Assembly (NCBI GenBank): GCA_029782355.1
Contig: JAKOUY010000011.1
Coordinates: 1 to 64,000 of the forward strand
Length of the DNA: 64,000 bases
Direction: 5' to 3'
From: Actinomycetes bacterium
GTDB taxonomy: Bacteria > Actinomycetota > Acidimicrobiia > Acidimicrobiales > Ilumatobacteraceae
The notes under the pieces were generated by a model. It searched no databases. It worked only from the letters and a program-made list of their open reading frames with translations, and had not been told where the DNA came from. How positions within the stretch are numbered: the first letter of the stretch is position 1; every line of letters starts with the position of its first letter. Of this stretch, positions 54,088-61,930 are shown in pieces. The position numbers and the translations under genes were made by a program.

Positions 54088-54354
54088 TCAGAGGTGCACC
54101 GACTTCCCGAAGAACGTGCAGGTCAGTGGTCCCGAGGCGCCCAGCTCGATGCGGGTCTGCACCGCCTTGCCGCAGTCGCGGACCTCGGTCCGCTGACTCC
54201 AGACCACCAGCGCCAGGGCCACCAGGAGCGCGACGGTGACGATGCGCTTGAGCACCGCGGTGATGGTCCACAGGGCCACCACGGCCAGCACGACGAGGCC
54301 GATCGTGGTCAGCAGGCCGACGTTCTTGGCCGCATCGATGGTCAGCGCCGACAT
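54088..54354 (-). CDS. Small membrane protein of unknown function
   Basis: An 88-residue protein with a long hydrophobic stretch of about 40 residues (VGLLTTIGLVVLAVVALW and VTVALLVALALVVW), i.e. two closely spaced membrane helices or one long one, and a polar C-terminus with two cysteines (RDCGKAVQ, LTCTFFG). TACGGT-N8-ATG is a promoter. The reading frame is short but uses codons like its neighbours and is flanked tightly by pyk. No family recognised. Confidence 0.6.
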   Translation of the reverse strand: MSALTIDAAKNVGLLTTIGLVVLAVVALWTITAVLKRIVTVALLVALALVVWSQRTEVRDCGKAVQTRIELGASGPLTCTFFGKSVHL

Positions 54355-54362
54355 GGACGGAC

Positions 54363-54368
54363 ACCGTA
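54363..54368 (-). promoter_or_regulatory. -10 element TACGGT of the small membrane protein gene
   Basis: On the minus strand TACGGT-N8-ATG. Confidence 0.4.
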
Positions 54369-54384
54369 GATGAGCGCGACGCCG

Positions 54385-54390
54385 TAGGGT
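54385..54390 (+). promoter_or_regulatory. -10 element TAGGGT, leaderless promoter of the DUF3151-rnd unit
   Basis: TAGGGT-N8-GTG. Confidence 0.45.
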
Positions 54391-54398
54391 TGGACACC

Positions 54399-54806
54399 GT
54401 GAGTGGTCAACCGATCGGCCTCCAGCCGCACGGCACCCCGGAGACGGTCCTGCCGGAGGAGGATGCCGAGTTCGTCGCCGCGGCCGCCGCAGCCGCCACC
54501 GCGGCCGCCGCTGCCGAGCTGGTCCGCGCCCGGCCGCGCTCGCTGGTGGCCTGGGCGACGTTGGGGGACCTGGCCGGCGACGACGTGGCCCGCTACGCCG
54601 CCTATCGCGTCGGCTACCACCGCGGCCTCGACGCGCTGCGGGCCAACGGGTGGCGCGGGGCGGGGCAGGTTCGGTGGTCGCACCCGTCGAACCGCGGGTT
54701 CCTGCGCTGCCTGCGCGGCCTGGGCGACATGGCCGCAGCCATCGGCGAGACCGACGAGCACGAGCGCATCGTCACCTTCCTCGGCTTGCTGGATCCACGT
54801 GGCTGA
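54399..54806 (+). CDS. DUF3151 domain-containing protein
   Basis: A 135-residue actinobacterial protein. Recognisable pieces of DUF3151 are PHGTPETVLP near the N-terminus, ARPRSLVAWATLGDLA, AAYRVGYHRGLDALRANGWRGAGQVRWSH and SNRGFLRCLRGLGDMAAAIGE. The function of the family is unknown. Its stop overlaps the rnd start, so the two are cotranscribed. The GTG at 54399 follows the TAGGGT hexamer by 8 nt. Confidence 0.82.
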   Translation: MSGQPIGLQPHGTPETVLPEEDAEFVAAAAAAATAAAAAELVRARPRSLVAWATLGDLAGDDVARYAAYRVGYHRGLDALRANGWRGAGQVRWSHPSNRGFLRCLRGLGDMAAAIGETDEHERIVTFLGLLDPRG

Positions 54807-55983
54807 GCGAGGCGGGGCCGGCCCAACCGGCGTGCCGCCGACGGTGTGGATCGACGACGAGGATCAGCTGCACCGGCTGATCCACCGGCTGACCGGCATC
54901 GAGCGCTACGCCCTCGACACCGAGTTCCACCGAGAGCGGACCTACTACCCCAAGCTGGCGCTGCTGCAGTTCGCCACCGCCACCGAGGTCGCCCTGGTCG
55001 ACCCGCTGGCCGTCGACGTGCGCGCCCTGGCGGCGGTGTTCGCCGGCCCCGCCGAAGCCGTGCTGCACGCCGCCCAGCAGGACCTCGACGTCCTCCAGCA
55101 CGCCTGCGGGGCCGCCCCGGCGAACCTCTACGACACCCAGCTGGCGGCTGGATTCCTCGGCTACGGGACGCCCTCGCTCAGCGCCCTGGTCCACGGGGAG
55201 CTGCGGATCACCGTCGCCAAGGGTGACCGGCTGACCGACTGGTTGCACCGCCCGTTGACCCCAGCCCAGCAGGCCTACGCGGCGGCCGACGTCGCCCACC
55301 TCCTCCAGCTCCGCGACGTGATCGACCGCCAGCTCGGGGCGCTGGGGCGGCAGGCATGGGCGTACGAGGCCGTCGCCGAGCTGCGCAGCCGGCAGTCGGC
55401 CGGTTCGGCGCCCGAGGACGCCTGGACCCGGTTGAAGGATGCCCGCTCGCTGAAGCCGCGCGGCCGCGGCGTGGCCCGAGCGGTGGCGGCCTGGCGGGAG
55501 CGCCGGGCGATGGCCGTCGACCAGCCGGTGCGCCAGATCCTGCCCGACCTCGCCGTGTTGGGCATCGCCCAGAAGGTCCCGACCTCGATCGGCGAGCTGG
55601 CCCGCTGCCGGGGGGTCGACGAGCGCCACACCCGCGGGTCGATCGGCCGCGAGCTGCTCGAGGCAGTCGCCGCCGGATCGGCCGACGACGTTGCCGTCCC
55701 GGCCACCGAGGGCGAGGACCTCGACCGGCACCTGCGCCCGGCGGTCACCCTGGTGAGCGCCTGGATCGCCGACCTGGCCCGCCGCCAGCGGATCGACACC
55801 TCGCTGCTGGCCACCCGCGCCGACCTGATCGCCCTGCTGCGCGGCGAACCGGGAGCCCGGCTCGCCGACGGATGGCGCTCGGAGCTGATCGGCGACGGGG
55901 TGCAGCGGCTGCTCGCCGGCGCCGCGGCGCTGACCTTCGACGGGGAGCGTGGCCTGCGGCTGATCGACTGCAACGCACCGTGA
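54799..55983 (+). CDS. rnd: Ribonuclease D
   Basis: A 394-residue 3'-5' exoribonuclease that trims stable RNA precursors. The DEDD active site is visible: the DxE motif in YALDTEFHRERTYYPKLALLQFA, the second Asp in LHAAQQDLDVLQ, and the DxxxY-type motif QAYAAADVAHLLQLRDVI. The HRDC domain follows at about 205-300 (AWTRLKDARSLKPRGRGVARAVAAWRE). The GTG start at 54799 overlaps the DUF3151 stop by 8 nt. Confidence 0.93.
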   Translation: MAERGGAGPTGVPPTVWIDDEDQLHRLIHRLTGIERYALDTEFHRERTYYPKLALLQFATATEVALVDPLAVDVRALAAVFAGPAEAVLHAAQQDLDVLQHACGAAPANLYDTQLAAGFLGYGTPSLSALVHGELRITVAKGDRLTDWLHRPLTPAQQAYAAADVAHLLQLRDVIDRQLGALGRQAWAYEAVAELRSRQSAGSAPEDAWTRLKDARSLKPRGRGVARAVAAWRERRAMAVDQPVRQILPDLAVLGIAQKVPTSIGELARCRGVDERHTRGSIGRELLEAVAAGSADDVAVPATEGEDLDRHLRPAVTLVSAWIADLARRQRIDTSLLATRADLIALLRGEPGARLADGWRSELIGDGVQRLLAGAAALTFDGERGLRLIDCNAP

Positions 55984-56096
55984 TCCATTGCCGCACAACG
56001 TGGCGGAATCGGCGGCTGCGCCATCCGGAGCGAGCGCCGTTCTGCCAGCTAGAGTGGCACCCAATGTCAACTCTCTAGATGTTCGGGAGCCCTACT

Positions 56097-56312
56097 GTGA
56101 AGAAGGGTCGTCACCGCCGCTTCGAAGAAGCGCGGAAGCTCAAGCAAGCCGGTCCCAGCGCCTTCGACCTCGGATTCGGCGGCAACGACACGCACGCCGT
56201 CAAGACCAAGGACGACGAGTACGCCGCCCTGGCGGAGAAGTACGGCGTCGTCTTCGATGACGACGCCGACGACGACGACTTCGACGACACGCTCGACGAC
56301 ATCGACGACTGA
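56097..56312 (+). CDS. Small acidic-tail protein of unknown function
   Basis: A 71-residue protein with a basic start (VKKGRHRRFEEARKLKQ) and a strongly acidic end (FDDDADDDDFDDTLDDIDD). GTG 56097 is preferred over ATG 56079 because GGGAG lies 9 nt upstream. TAGAGT (56050-56055) is a good -10 with a leader of ~35 nt. The charge split suggests an RNA- or protein-binding accessory; nothing firmer can be said. It precedes typA by 33 bp and may be cotranscribed. Confidence 0.7.
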   Translation: MKKGRHRRFEEARKLKQAGPSAFDLGFGGNDTHAVKTKDDEYAALAEKYGVVFDDDADDDDFDDTLDDIDD

Positions 56313-56345
56313 GCCCCGGCGGGAGCCCCCGCCACCCCCCGGATC

Positions 56346-58184
56346 ATGCCAACCGAGCTTCGCAACGTCGCCCTGGTCGCCCATGTCGATCACGGCAAGA
56401 CCACCCTCGTCGACGCGCTGCTGCGCGCCACCGGAACCTTCGCCGCCCACCAGGCGGTGGTTGAGCGGGTGATGGACTCCAACGACCAGGAGCGCGAGCG
56501 GGGCATCACCATCCTGGCCAAGGCGGCGTCGGTCACCTGGAGGGGGGTGCGCATCAACCTGGTCGACACCCCCGGCCACGCCGACTTCGGCGGGGAGGTC
56601 GAGCGAGCCCTGACCATGGTCGACGGCGTCCTGCTGCTGGTCGACGCGGCGGAGGGCCCGCTGCCCCAGACCCGCTACGTGCTGCAGAAGGCCCTGGCCC
56701 GCGACCTGCCGGCCATCGTGATCATCAACAAGGTCGACCGGGGCGATGCCCGGGCCGACGAGGTCCTCGACGAGATCTATCAGCTGTTCATCGACCTCGA
56801 CGCCGGCGACCACCACATCGACTTCGAGATCATCTCGGCGGTGGCCCGCGAGGGCCGGGCCATGCGCGGCGTCGGCATGCCCGACGAGGACGCCGACCTC
56901 GCCCCGCTGCTGGACACCATCCTGGCGGCGATCCCGGCCCCGACCGGCGATCCCGGCGCCCCGCTGCAAGCCATGGTGACCACCCTCGACGCCAGCGAGT
57001 ACCTCGGTCGGTTGGCCATCGGACGAGTGGTCAACGGGACGATGCGCCGGGGCGAGACGGTGGCCCTGCTGGAGGAGGAGTTCGCCGAAGGTCAGCCACC
57101 GCTCAAGCGACGCCTGACCCAGCTGATGGCATTCGACGGGGTGACCCGCAGCGAGGTCGACGAGCTCGCCGCCGGGGACCTGTTCATCGTCGCCGGGTTC
57201 CCCGAGGTCGAGATCGGTGACACGATCGCCAGCGTCGAGGATCCCCGTGCCCTGCCCCGGCTGGTCGTCGACGAACCGGTGCTGCGGATGACCTTCGGGG
57301 TCAACACCTCACCGTTCGCCGGGCGGGACGGCAAGTATCTGACCAGCCGGCATCTCGTCGACCGGCTGAACCGCGAGCTGCTCGGCAACGTCTCGATCAA
57401 GCTGTTCGGCACCGACTCGCCGGACGTCATCGAGGTGGCCGGTCGCGGCGAGTTGCAGCTCGCCGTGCTGATCGAGTCGATGCGCCGCGAGGGCTACGAG
57501 CTGCAGGTCAGCCGGCCAGAGGTGATCACCAAGGAGATCAACGGCAAGCGCTTCGAGCCCCAGGAGCGCGGCGTGTGCGACGTCCCCGACGAGCACGTCG
57601 GCACCGTCACCCAGGAGCTGGCCCCACGCAAGGGTCGGGTCACCGACCTGCGCCCCGGCGACCCGGGACGGACGATCGTCACCTTCGAATGCCCGAGCCG
57701 CGGGCTGATCGGATTCCGCTCGCTGCTGATGACCGCCACGCGCGGCACGGCGCTGCTGCACCAGCACCATCTCGGCTGGATGCCGTGGGCCGGCGATCTG
57801 CCCGACGACCGCGGTGGGGCGATGGTGGCCGATCGGATCGGTGTCACGACCGGCTACGCCCTCGACAAGTTGCAGCTCAGTGGGCAGTTCTTCGTCGACC
57901 CGGGCACCGACGTCTACGAGGGCATGGTCGTGGGCGAGTGTGCCCGCGAGGACGAGATGGTCGTCAACGTGGTCCGCGCCAAGGAGAAGACCAACATCCG
58001 GACCCACAGCCACGACGACGCCGTGAAGCTGCCGGCGCCGCGCCTGCACACCTTGGAGTCGGCCATCGAGTGGATCGCCAACGACGAGTTGGTCGAGGTG
58101 ACGCCCAAGCACCTGCGGATCCGCAAGCGTCACCTCGGCCTGGAGGACCGCCGCAAGGCCAACAGGCGGGTCAAGCCGTCCTGA
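56346..58184 (+). CDS. typA: GTP-binding protein TypA/BipA
   Basis: A 612-residue translational GTPase involved in ribosome assembly and stress adaptation. The GTPase motifs are G1 [16 protein letters not shown]2 region [13 protein letters not shown]3 [14 protein letters not shown] and G4 [10 protein letters not shown]; the C-terminal BipA-specific part includes [35 protein letters not shown] and [18 protein letters not shown]. Full length. It makes, with lepA at the other end, two translational GTPases in the window. Confidence 0.97.
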   Translation: MPTELRNVALVAHVDHGKTTLVDALLRATGTFAAHQAVVERVMDSNDQERERGITILAKAASVTWRGVRINLVDTPGHADFGGEVERALTMVDGVLLLVDAAEGPLPQTRYVLQKALARDLPAIVIINKVDRGDARADEVLDEIYQLFIDLDAGDHHIDFEIISAVAREGRAMRGVGMPDEDADLAPLLDTILAAIPAPTGDPGAPLQAMVTTLDASEYLGRLAIGRVVNGTMRRGETVALLEEEFAEGQPPLKRRLTQLMAFDGVTRSEVDELAAGDLFIVAGFPEVEIGDTIASVEDPRALPRLVVDEPVLRMTFGVNTSPFAGRDGKYLTSRHLVDRLNRELLGNVSIKLFGTDSPDVIEVAGRGELQLAVLIESMRREGYELQVSRPEVITKEINGKRFEPQERGVCDVPDEHVGTVTQELAPRKGRVTDLRPGDPGRTIVTFECPSRGLIGFRSLLMTATRGTALLHQHHLGWMPWAGDLPDDRGGAMVADRIGVTTGYALDKLQLSGQFFVDPGTDVYEGMVVGECAREDEMVVNVVRAKEKTNIRTHSHDDAVKLPAPRLHTLESAIEWIANDELVEVTPKHLRIRKRHLGLEDRRKANRRVKPS

Positions 58185-58217
58185 TCGGACGGCCCGACCC
58201 GCTGCCTGGCCGGCCGG

Positions 58218-60008
58218 TCAGCGCACCGCCGCGGCTGCGTTGACGATGCCCGCCCCGAAGGCGTCGCGGTTGGAGATCAGGCCCGGGCCGTACCGCAGGT
58301 GGCAGAACCCGGTCGTGCACGGCCCGCTGAGCAGGCTGGGGGCCGTGTTCGTCGGGTCGTTCGGTCCGACCTGGTTCGGGCTGCGCGGCGCCCGGGCGGT
58401 GCGCTGCAGACGGCGCTTCAGGGCGTCGGGGTGTCCCTGCAGGTTGTGGTGGGCGGCCAGCACCAGGGCGGCGACGCCGGCGGCGTTCGGCGAGGACATC
58501 GAGGTGCCCTGCAGCCAGCCGAAGGTCTGCCCGCCGAGCTGGAAGCAGGCGAAGGACAGGGGCGACCCGGACGCGGTGCAGATGTCGCCGCCGGCGGACA
58601 GCGCGCCGAGCTCACCCCAGCCGCCGTACAGCACGTCGTCGTTGCCACCGTCGTAGCGCGGGATGCCCAACTTGCGCGCCCCACCCGGAGCACCGATGTC
58701 GACCCGGCTGCCGTAGCTGCTGTAGTAGGCCAGCTGGTCGCGCAGACCGACGGTGGGGTGGTCGTAGCCGTCCGGCAGGGCGTAGCCGTCAGGTGCACCG
58801 TTGGCGTTGTTCGACGACGACACCATGATGACGCCGGGCAGACCGGCGGGCGTCTCCACCAGACCGCGCAGGTCGTGAGCGGACAGCGGGTCGCCGGGGA
58901 TCACCGAAGAGATGCCCTCGTTACCACGGTCGACCACGCCGACGCCGGGGAAGGCCACGCCGGCGATGGTCACCGTCTCGGTGTTGACCCGGACGTGGTC
59001 GTTGCCGGCCGAGGCGAAGATGGCCGTGCCCTTGGAGCGGCAGTAGTTGATGGCGGCCATCCACAACAGCAGGTCGGTGTCGTCGGCGCCGATGGCGTCG
59101 TAGCCGCCGAGCGACATGTTGATGATGTCGGCCTTGCGGTCGCAGGCCTGGATCATCCCGGCGGCGATCCACGAGGTCAGCCCGCCGCCGGCGGCGGCCG
59201 AGAGCACCTTGATGCTCATCACCTGGACCTTGGGAGCGATGCCGTTGGAGGCGAAGCCGTTCAGCGCTCCGGCGATCCGGCTGGCCACCCAGGTCCCGTG
59301 GCCCTCGTAGTCGTCGGGCTCGCAGTCGAGGTCGTACACCGTCCCCTGGTACTCGAACTGGCACGGGACGGTGCTCCCCGACATCGCCCGGTTCACCGTG
59401 GTCAGCTCCCGATGGTCGAACTGGGCCCCGGTGTCGAGCACGGCGACGCGCACGGTGCGGTCGCCCTTGGTGCGCGACCACGCCTTGCGGGCGCCGTTGG
59501 CGTCGTCGTCCCACTGCAGGACGCCTGGGGCGTTCTCCGCGCCGTAGGGGTCCGGGAAGGCGAAGGCATCCAGGTCGTGCAGCGGATCGGTGCGCGTCGC
59601 CGAGCTCCGCGCCGCCAGCGCCGTGGCCCGCTTGCCGCCGGCGCTGTCCGGCAGGCGCAGCGAGATCATCCGGTCGAGTTCGGTGGCGGTCACGCCATCG
59701 GCGGCGTCGATCCGCTTGTCGAAGATCGCCGGGGTCACCTTGGCCGGGATCACCGCCATGCGGTGGATCGCCGACAGGTCGGTGACCACCTTGCCGCCGG
59801 ACGCAGCCACCTGGGCCAGCATCTGGGCACGGGTCAGCGAGGGATCGAAGGTGATGATCCGCACGCCCATCTTGTTCTTGGCCGCGGCATGCCCCTTCTC
59901 TGGCGCCGGCGCTCGTCCTGGTCGTTGGGCGACGGCCGGTGCCGCCACCCCGACCAGTGCACTCGCTGCCAGGACCAAGCCGAACGCTGCGCTACGCCGA
60001 CGATTCAT
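58218..60008 (-). CDS. Secreted S8-family subtilisin-like serine protease
   Basis: A 596-residue exported protease. A Sec signal peptide (RRRSAAFGLVLAASALVGVAAPAVAQ) and a propeptide-like segment (to ~150) precede the catalytic domain. The triad is in VAVLDTGAQFDHRELT (Asp), DDYEGHGTWVASRIAG (His) and LQGTSMSSPNAAGVAALVLAAH (Ser); the oxyanion Asn is in GTAIFASAGNDHV. It has a long insertion between Asp and His and C-terminal Cys-rich stretch (GPCTTGFCHLRYGPGL). Promoter TACGCT with GGAGGG before the ATG gives a normal leader. Substrate unknown; probably nutrient scavenging or processing of surface proteins. Confidence 0.93.
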   Translation of the reverse strand: MNRRRSAAFGLVLAASALVGVAAPAVAQRPGRAPAPEKGHAAAKNKMGVRIITFDPSLTRAQMLAQVAASGGKVVTDLSAIHRMAVIPAKVTPAIFDKRIDAADGVTATELDRMISLRLPDSAGGKRATALAARSSATRTDPLHDLDAFAFPDPYGAENAPGVLQWDDDANGARKAWSRTKGDRTVRVAVLDTGAQFDHRELTTVNRAMSGSTVPCQFEYQGTVYDLDCEPDDYEGHGTWVASRIAGALNGFASNGIAPKVQVMSIKVLSAAAGGGLTSWIAAGMIQACDRKADIINMSLGGYDAIGADDTDLLLWMAAINYCRSKGTAIFASAGNDHVRVNTETVTIAGVAFPGVGVVDRGNEGISSVIPGDPLSAHDLRGLVETPAGLPGVIMVSSSNNANGAPDGYALPDGYDHPTVGLRDQLAYYSSYGSRVDIGAPGGARKLGIPRYDGGNDDVLYGGWGELGALSAGGDICTASGSPLSFACFQLGGQTFGWLQGTSMSSPNAAGVAALVLAAHHNLQGHPDALKRRLQRTARAPRSPNQVGPNDPTNTAPSLLSGPCTTGFCHLRYGPGLISNRDAFGAGIVNAAAAVR

Positions 60009-60109
60009 GGGTCTGCCCTCCGGACTCCGTGTCGAGAGTCGGCAGCGTAGCCAACGGCGCGCGCTGCGTGAAACGGACGACCACGGACCGCGCCGCGGGC
60101 GCCGATGGA

Positions 60110-60433
60110 TCAGTGCAGGCCGGCGGCGCGGGCCAGGGCGGCCACCGCCGCCGCACCGACGATGACGACCAGGAAGTTGGCCCGCCGCCACAGCAGGGCC
60201 ACCGCGGCAGCGAGCCCGAGGGCCCGGGCGTCGACGGTCAGCCGACCGCCGTGGGCACCGTCGACGAAGGTCTGCGTGGCCACGAGGGCGGCCAGCGCGG
60301 CCACGGGGATCAGTGCCGTGGCCCGGGCGATGCGCTCGCCGGCCAGCCACCGGGCCGGGACCAGGTACCCGAGGACCTTCAGGGCCACGGCGGCGATGGC
60401 CGCGCCGAGGATGGCGGTCCACTGGCGACTCAC
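60110..60433 (-). CDS. azlD: AzlD-family branched-chain amino acid export subunit
   Basis: A 107-residue membrane protein with about three helices (ILGAAIAAVALKVLGYLVP, LIPVAALAALVATQTF, LVVIVGAAAVAALARA). The partner AzlC is the overlapping upstream gene (4 nt, GTGA). AzlCD (YgaZH) pumps out branched-chain amino acids or analogues. Promoter not visible; it depends on azlC. Confidence 0.88.
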   Translation of the reverse strand: MSRQWTAILGAAIAAVALKVLGYLVPARWLAGERIARATALIPVAALAALVATQTFVDGAHGGRLTVDARALGLAAAVALLWRRANFLVVIVGAAAVAALARAAGLH

Positions 60434-61107
60434 CGCGTCCCCCTCCGGAACACGACGACGGCCAGGGCGCCGAGCACGGCGACCACCACGGGAACGCCCG
60501 GGCGGACGAACGGCGCCGTCCCGAGGGCGATGACCGCGGCCAGCGCGGCGGTCGTCGGCGCCGGCGACTGGCGCAGCCGCGGCCAGACCAACGCGGCGAA
60601 CGCCGCCGACGATGCGGCATCCAGCCCCCAGCGTCGCGGGTCGCCGATGGCGTTGCCGGCCATCGCCCCGACGAACGTCATCAGGTTCCACCCGACGAAG
60701 ATCGTCGCCCCGGTCATCCAGAAGCCGCGCCGGCGAGCGGCGTCGTCGTGTTGGGCCTCGGCCACGGCCGTGGACTCGTCGATCGTCAGGTGCGCAGCCG
60801 CCAGGCGGCGCCAGCCGCCGGCCTCGAGGAACCGGGCGGTGCGCAGCCCGTAGAAGGTCAGTCGGGTGGCCAACAGCGACGAGGTGGTCACCGCGCTGGC
60901 GGCCGACCCGCCGGCGCCCAGCACGCCGGCGAGGGCGAACTGCGACCCGCCGGTGAACATCGCCAGCGACATCACCTGGGCTTGCAGCACCGTGAGTCCA
61001 CTGGCCACGGCGATGGCCCCGAAGCTGATGCCGTACAGGCCGGTCGACAGTCCGACGATCAGCGCCTGGCGGGTGGCCGTGCTCCGGCGGGCGTCAGCGG
61101 TCGTCAT
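60430..61107 (-). CDS. azlC: AzlC-family branched-chain amino acid export permease
   Basis: A 225-residue membrane protein with about seven helices. AzlC hallmarks: FGAIAVASGLTVLQAQVMSLAMFTGGSQFALAGVL, LLATRLTFYGLRTARFL, HLTIDESTAVAEAQ and FWMTGATIFVGWNLMTFVGAMAGNAIGDPRRWGLDAA. It is the transport core with AzlD. With the liv uptake operon at 35.9-41 kb it gives the cell both import and export systems for branched-chain amino acids within 25 kb. Confidence 0.92.
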   Translation of the reverse strand: MTTADARRSTATRQALIVGLSTGLYGISFGAIAVASGLTVLQAQVMSLAMFTGGSQFALAGVLGAGGSAASAVTTSSLLATRLTFYGLRTARFLEAGGWRRLAAAHLTIDESTAVAEAQHDDAARRRGFWMTGATIFVGWNLMTFVGAMAGNAIGDPRRWGLDAASSAAFAALVWPRLRQSPAPTTAALAAVIALGTAPFVRPGVPVVVAVLGALAVVVFRRGTR

Positions 61108-61119
61108 CGTCCGTCGCGG

Positions 61120-61875
61120 TCACCGGCGACGGACTGCCGGGTGGGGGAGCGGGACGGCCTCGGTGAGCAGCTGGCCGATGCGCCGGTAGGCCCACGCTCC
61201 GACCAGCTCGGTGATCTCGGCGGCAAGGGTGACGTACACCGACCCGGCGCCGACGAAGGCGTCGGGCGCGTCGGTGCACCACCAGTGGAACTCCTCGCCG
61301 CCGGCCCCCCAGTCGCGCCGCTTCCACTCTCGCAGGGTGGAGGTCAGGTGGCCGTTGTCGTCGGTGTGGTGCTCGAGGCGCAGCGGGACCTGCCAGCAGA
61401 CCTCCGGCTTCCAGTCCATCGGCCGCTCACCGGCATCGAGGGCGGCGACGTGCAGGGCGCAGCCCGGCCCGGCCGGGAAGCCCGGTCGGTTGAGGAAGAT
61501 GCAGGCCTCGTCGACCAGGCGGGTCACCGTGGTGCCGTCCTCGTCCCCGAGCACGCCGTGGTTGCGGCCCTCGCGGTGGAACTGCCAGTGGCGCTTGCGC
61601 AGCCGGCCGACGGCCTCGACCACCGTGCGCACGTCGGCCTCGTCGACGAAGTGGGCCCCATGGCTGCAGCACCCCTGGGCCAGGTCGGTGGCGTCGCCGT
61701 CCAGCACCCCCTGGCACCCGGCGCCGAAGATGCACGTCCACGGCGAGCGCAGGAACGTGGCGTCGACCATCCAGGTGCGCTGCTCGTGCTCGTCCTCGAA
61801 GCTGATCCACTCGTGCACGTCGTCCGGAGATCCCTGGAACCGCTCCACCCGCCGGAGGGTAGCGGCGCCGGCCAT
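61120..61875 (-). CDS. Cysteine-rich conserved hypothetical protein
   Basis: A 251-residue soluble protein. The key stretch is WTCIFGAGCQGVLDGDATD followed by LAQGCCSHGAHFVDEAD, with CxxxxxC and CC pairs, and later DEACIFLNRPGFPAGPGCAL and CWQVPLRLEHH. The grouping of cysteines and histidines suggests a metal or Fe-S site, a little like YkgJ/UPF0153 proteins; I make no functional claim. It has no signal peptide. ATG 61875 is chosen; longer in-frame starts (61911, 61932) overlap the alaS promoter. It is divergent from alaS. Confidence 0.72.
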   Translation of the reverse strand: MAGAATLRRVERFQGSPDDVHEWISFEDEHEQRTWMVDATFLRSPWTCIFGAGCQGVLDGDATDLAQGCCSHGAHFVDEADVRTVVEAVGRLRKRHWQFHREGRNHGVLGDEDGTTVTRLVDEACIFLNRPGFPAGPGCALHVAALDAGERPMDWKPEVCWQVPLRLEHHTDDNGHLTSTLREWKRRDWGAGGEEFHWWCTDAPDAFVGAGSVYVTLAAEITELVGAWAYRRIGQLLTEAVPLPHPAVRRR

Positions 61876-61930
61876 CGGCCAGAATGTCCAGCCTGGTGGT
61901 CTCACCACCATCGGTAGGCTGGGCGACCTC

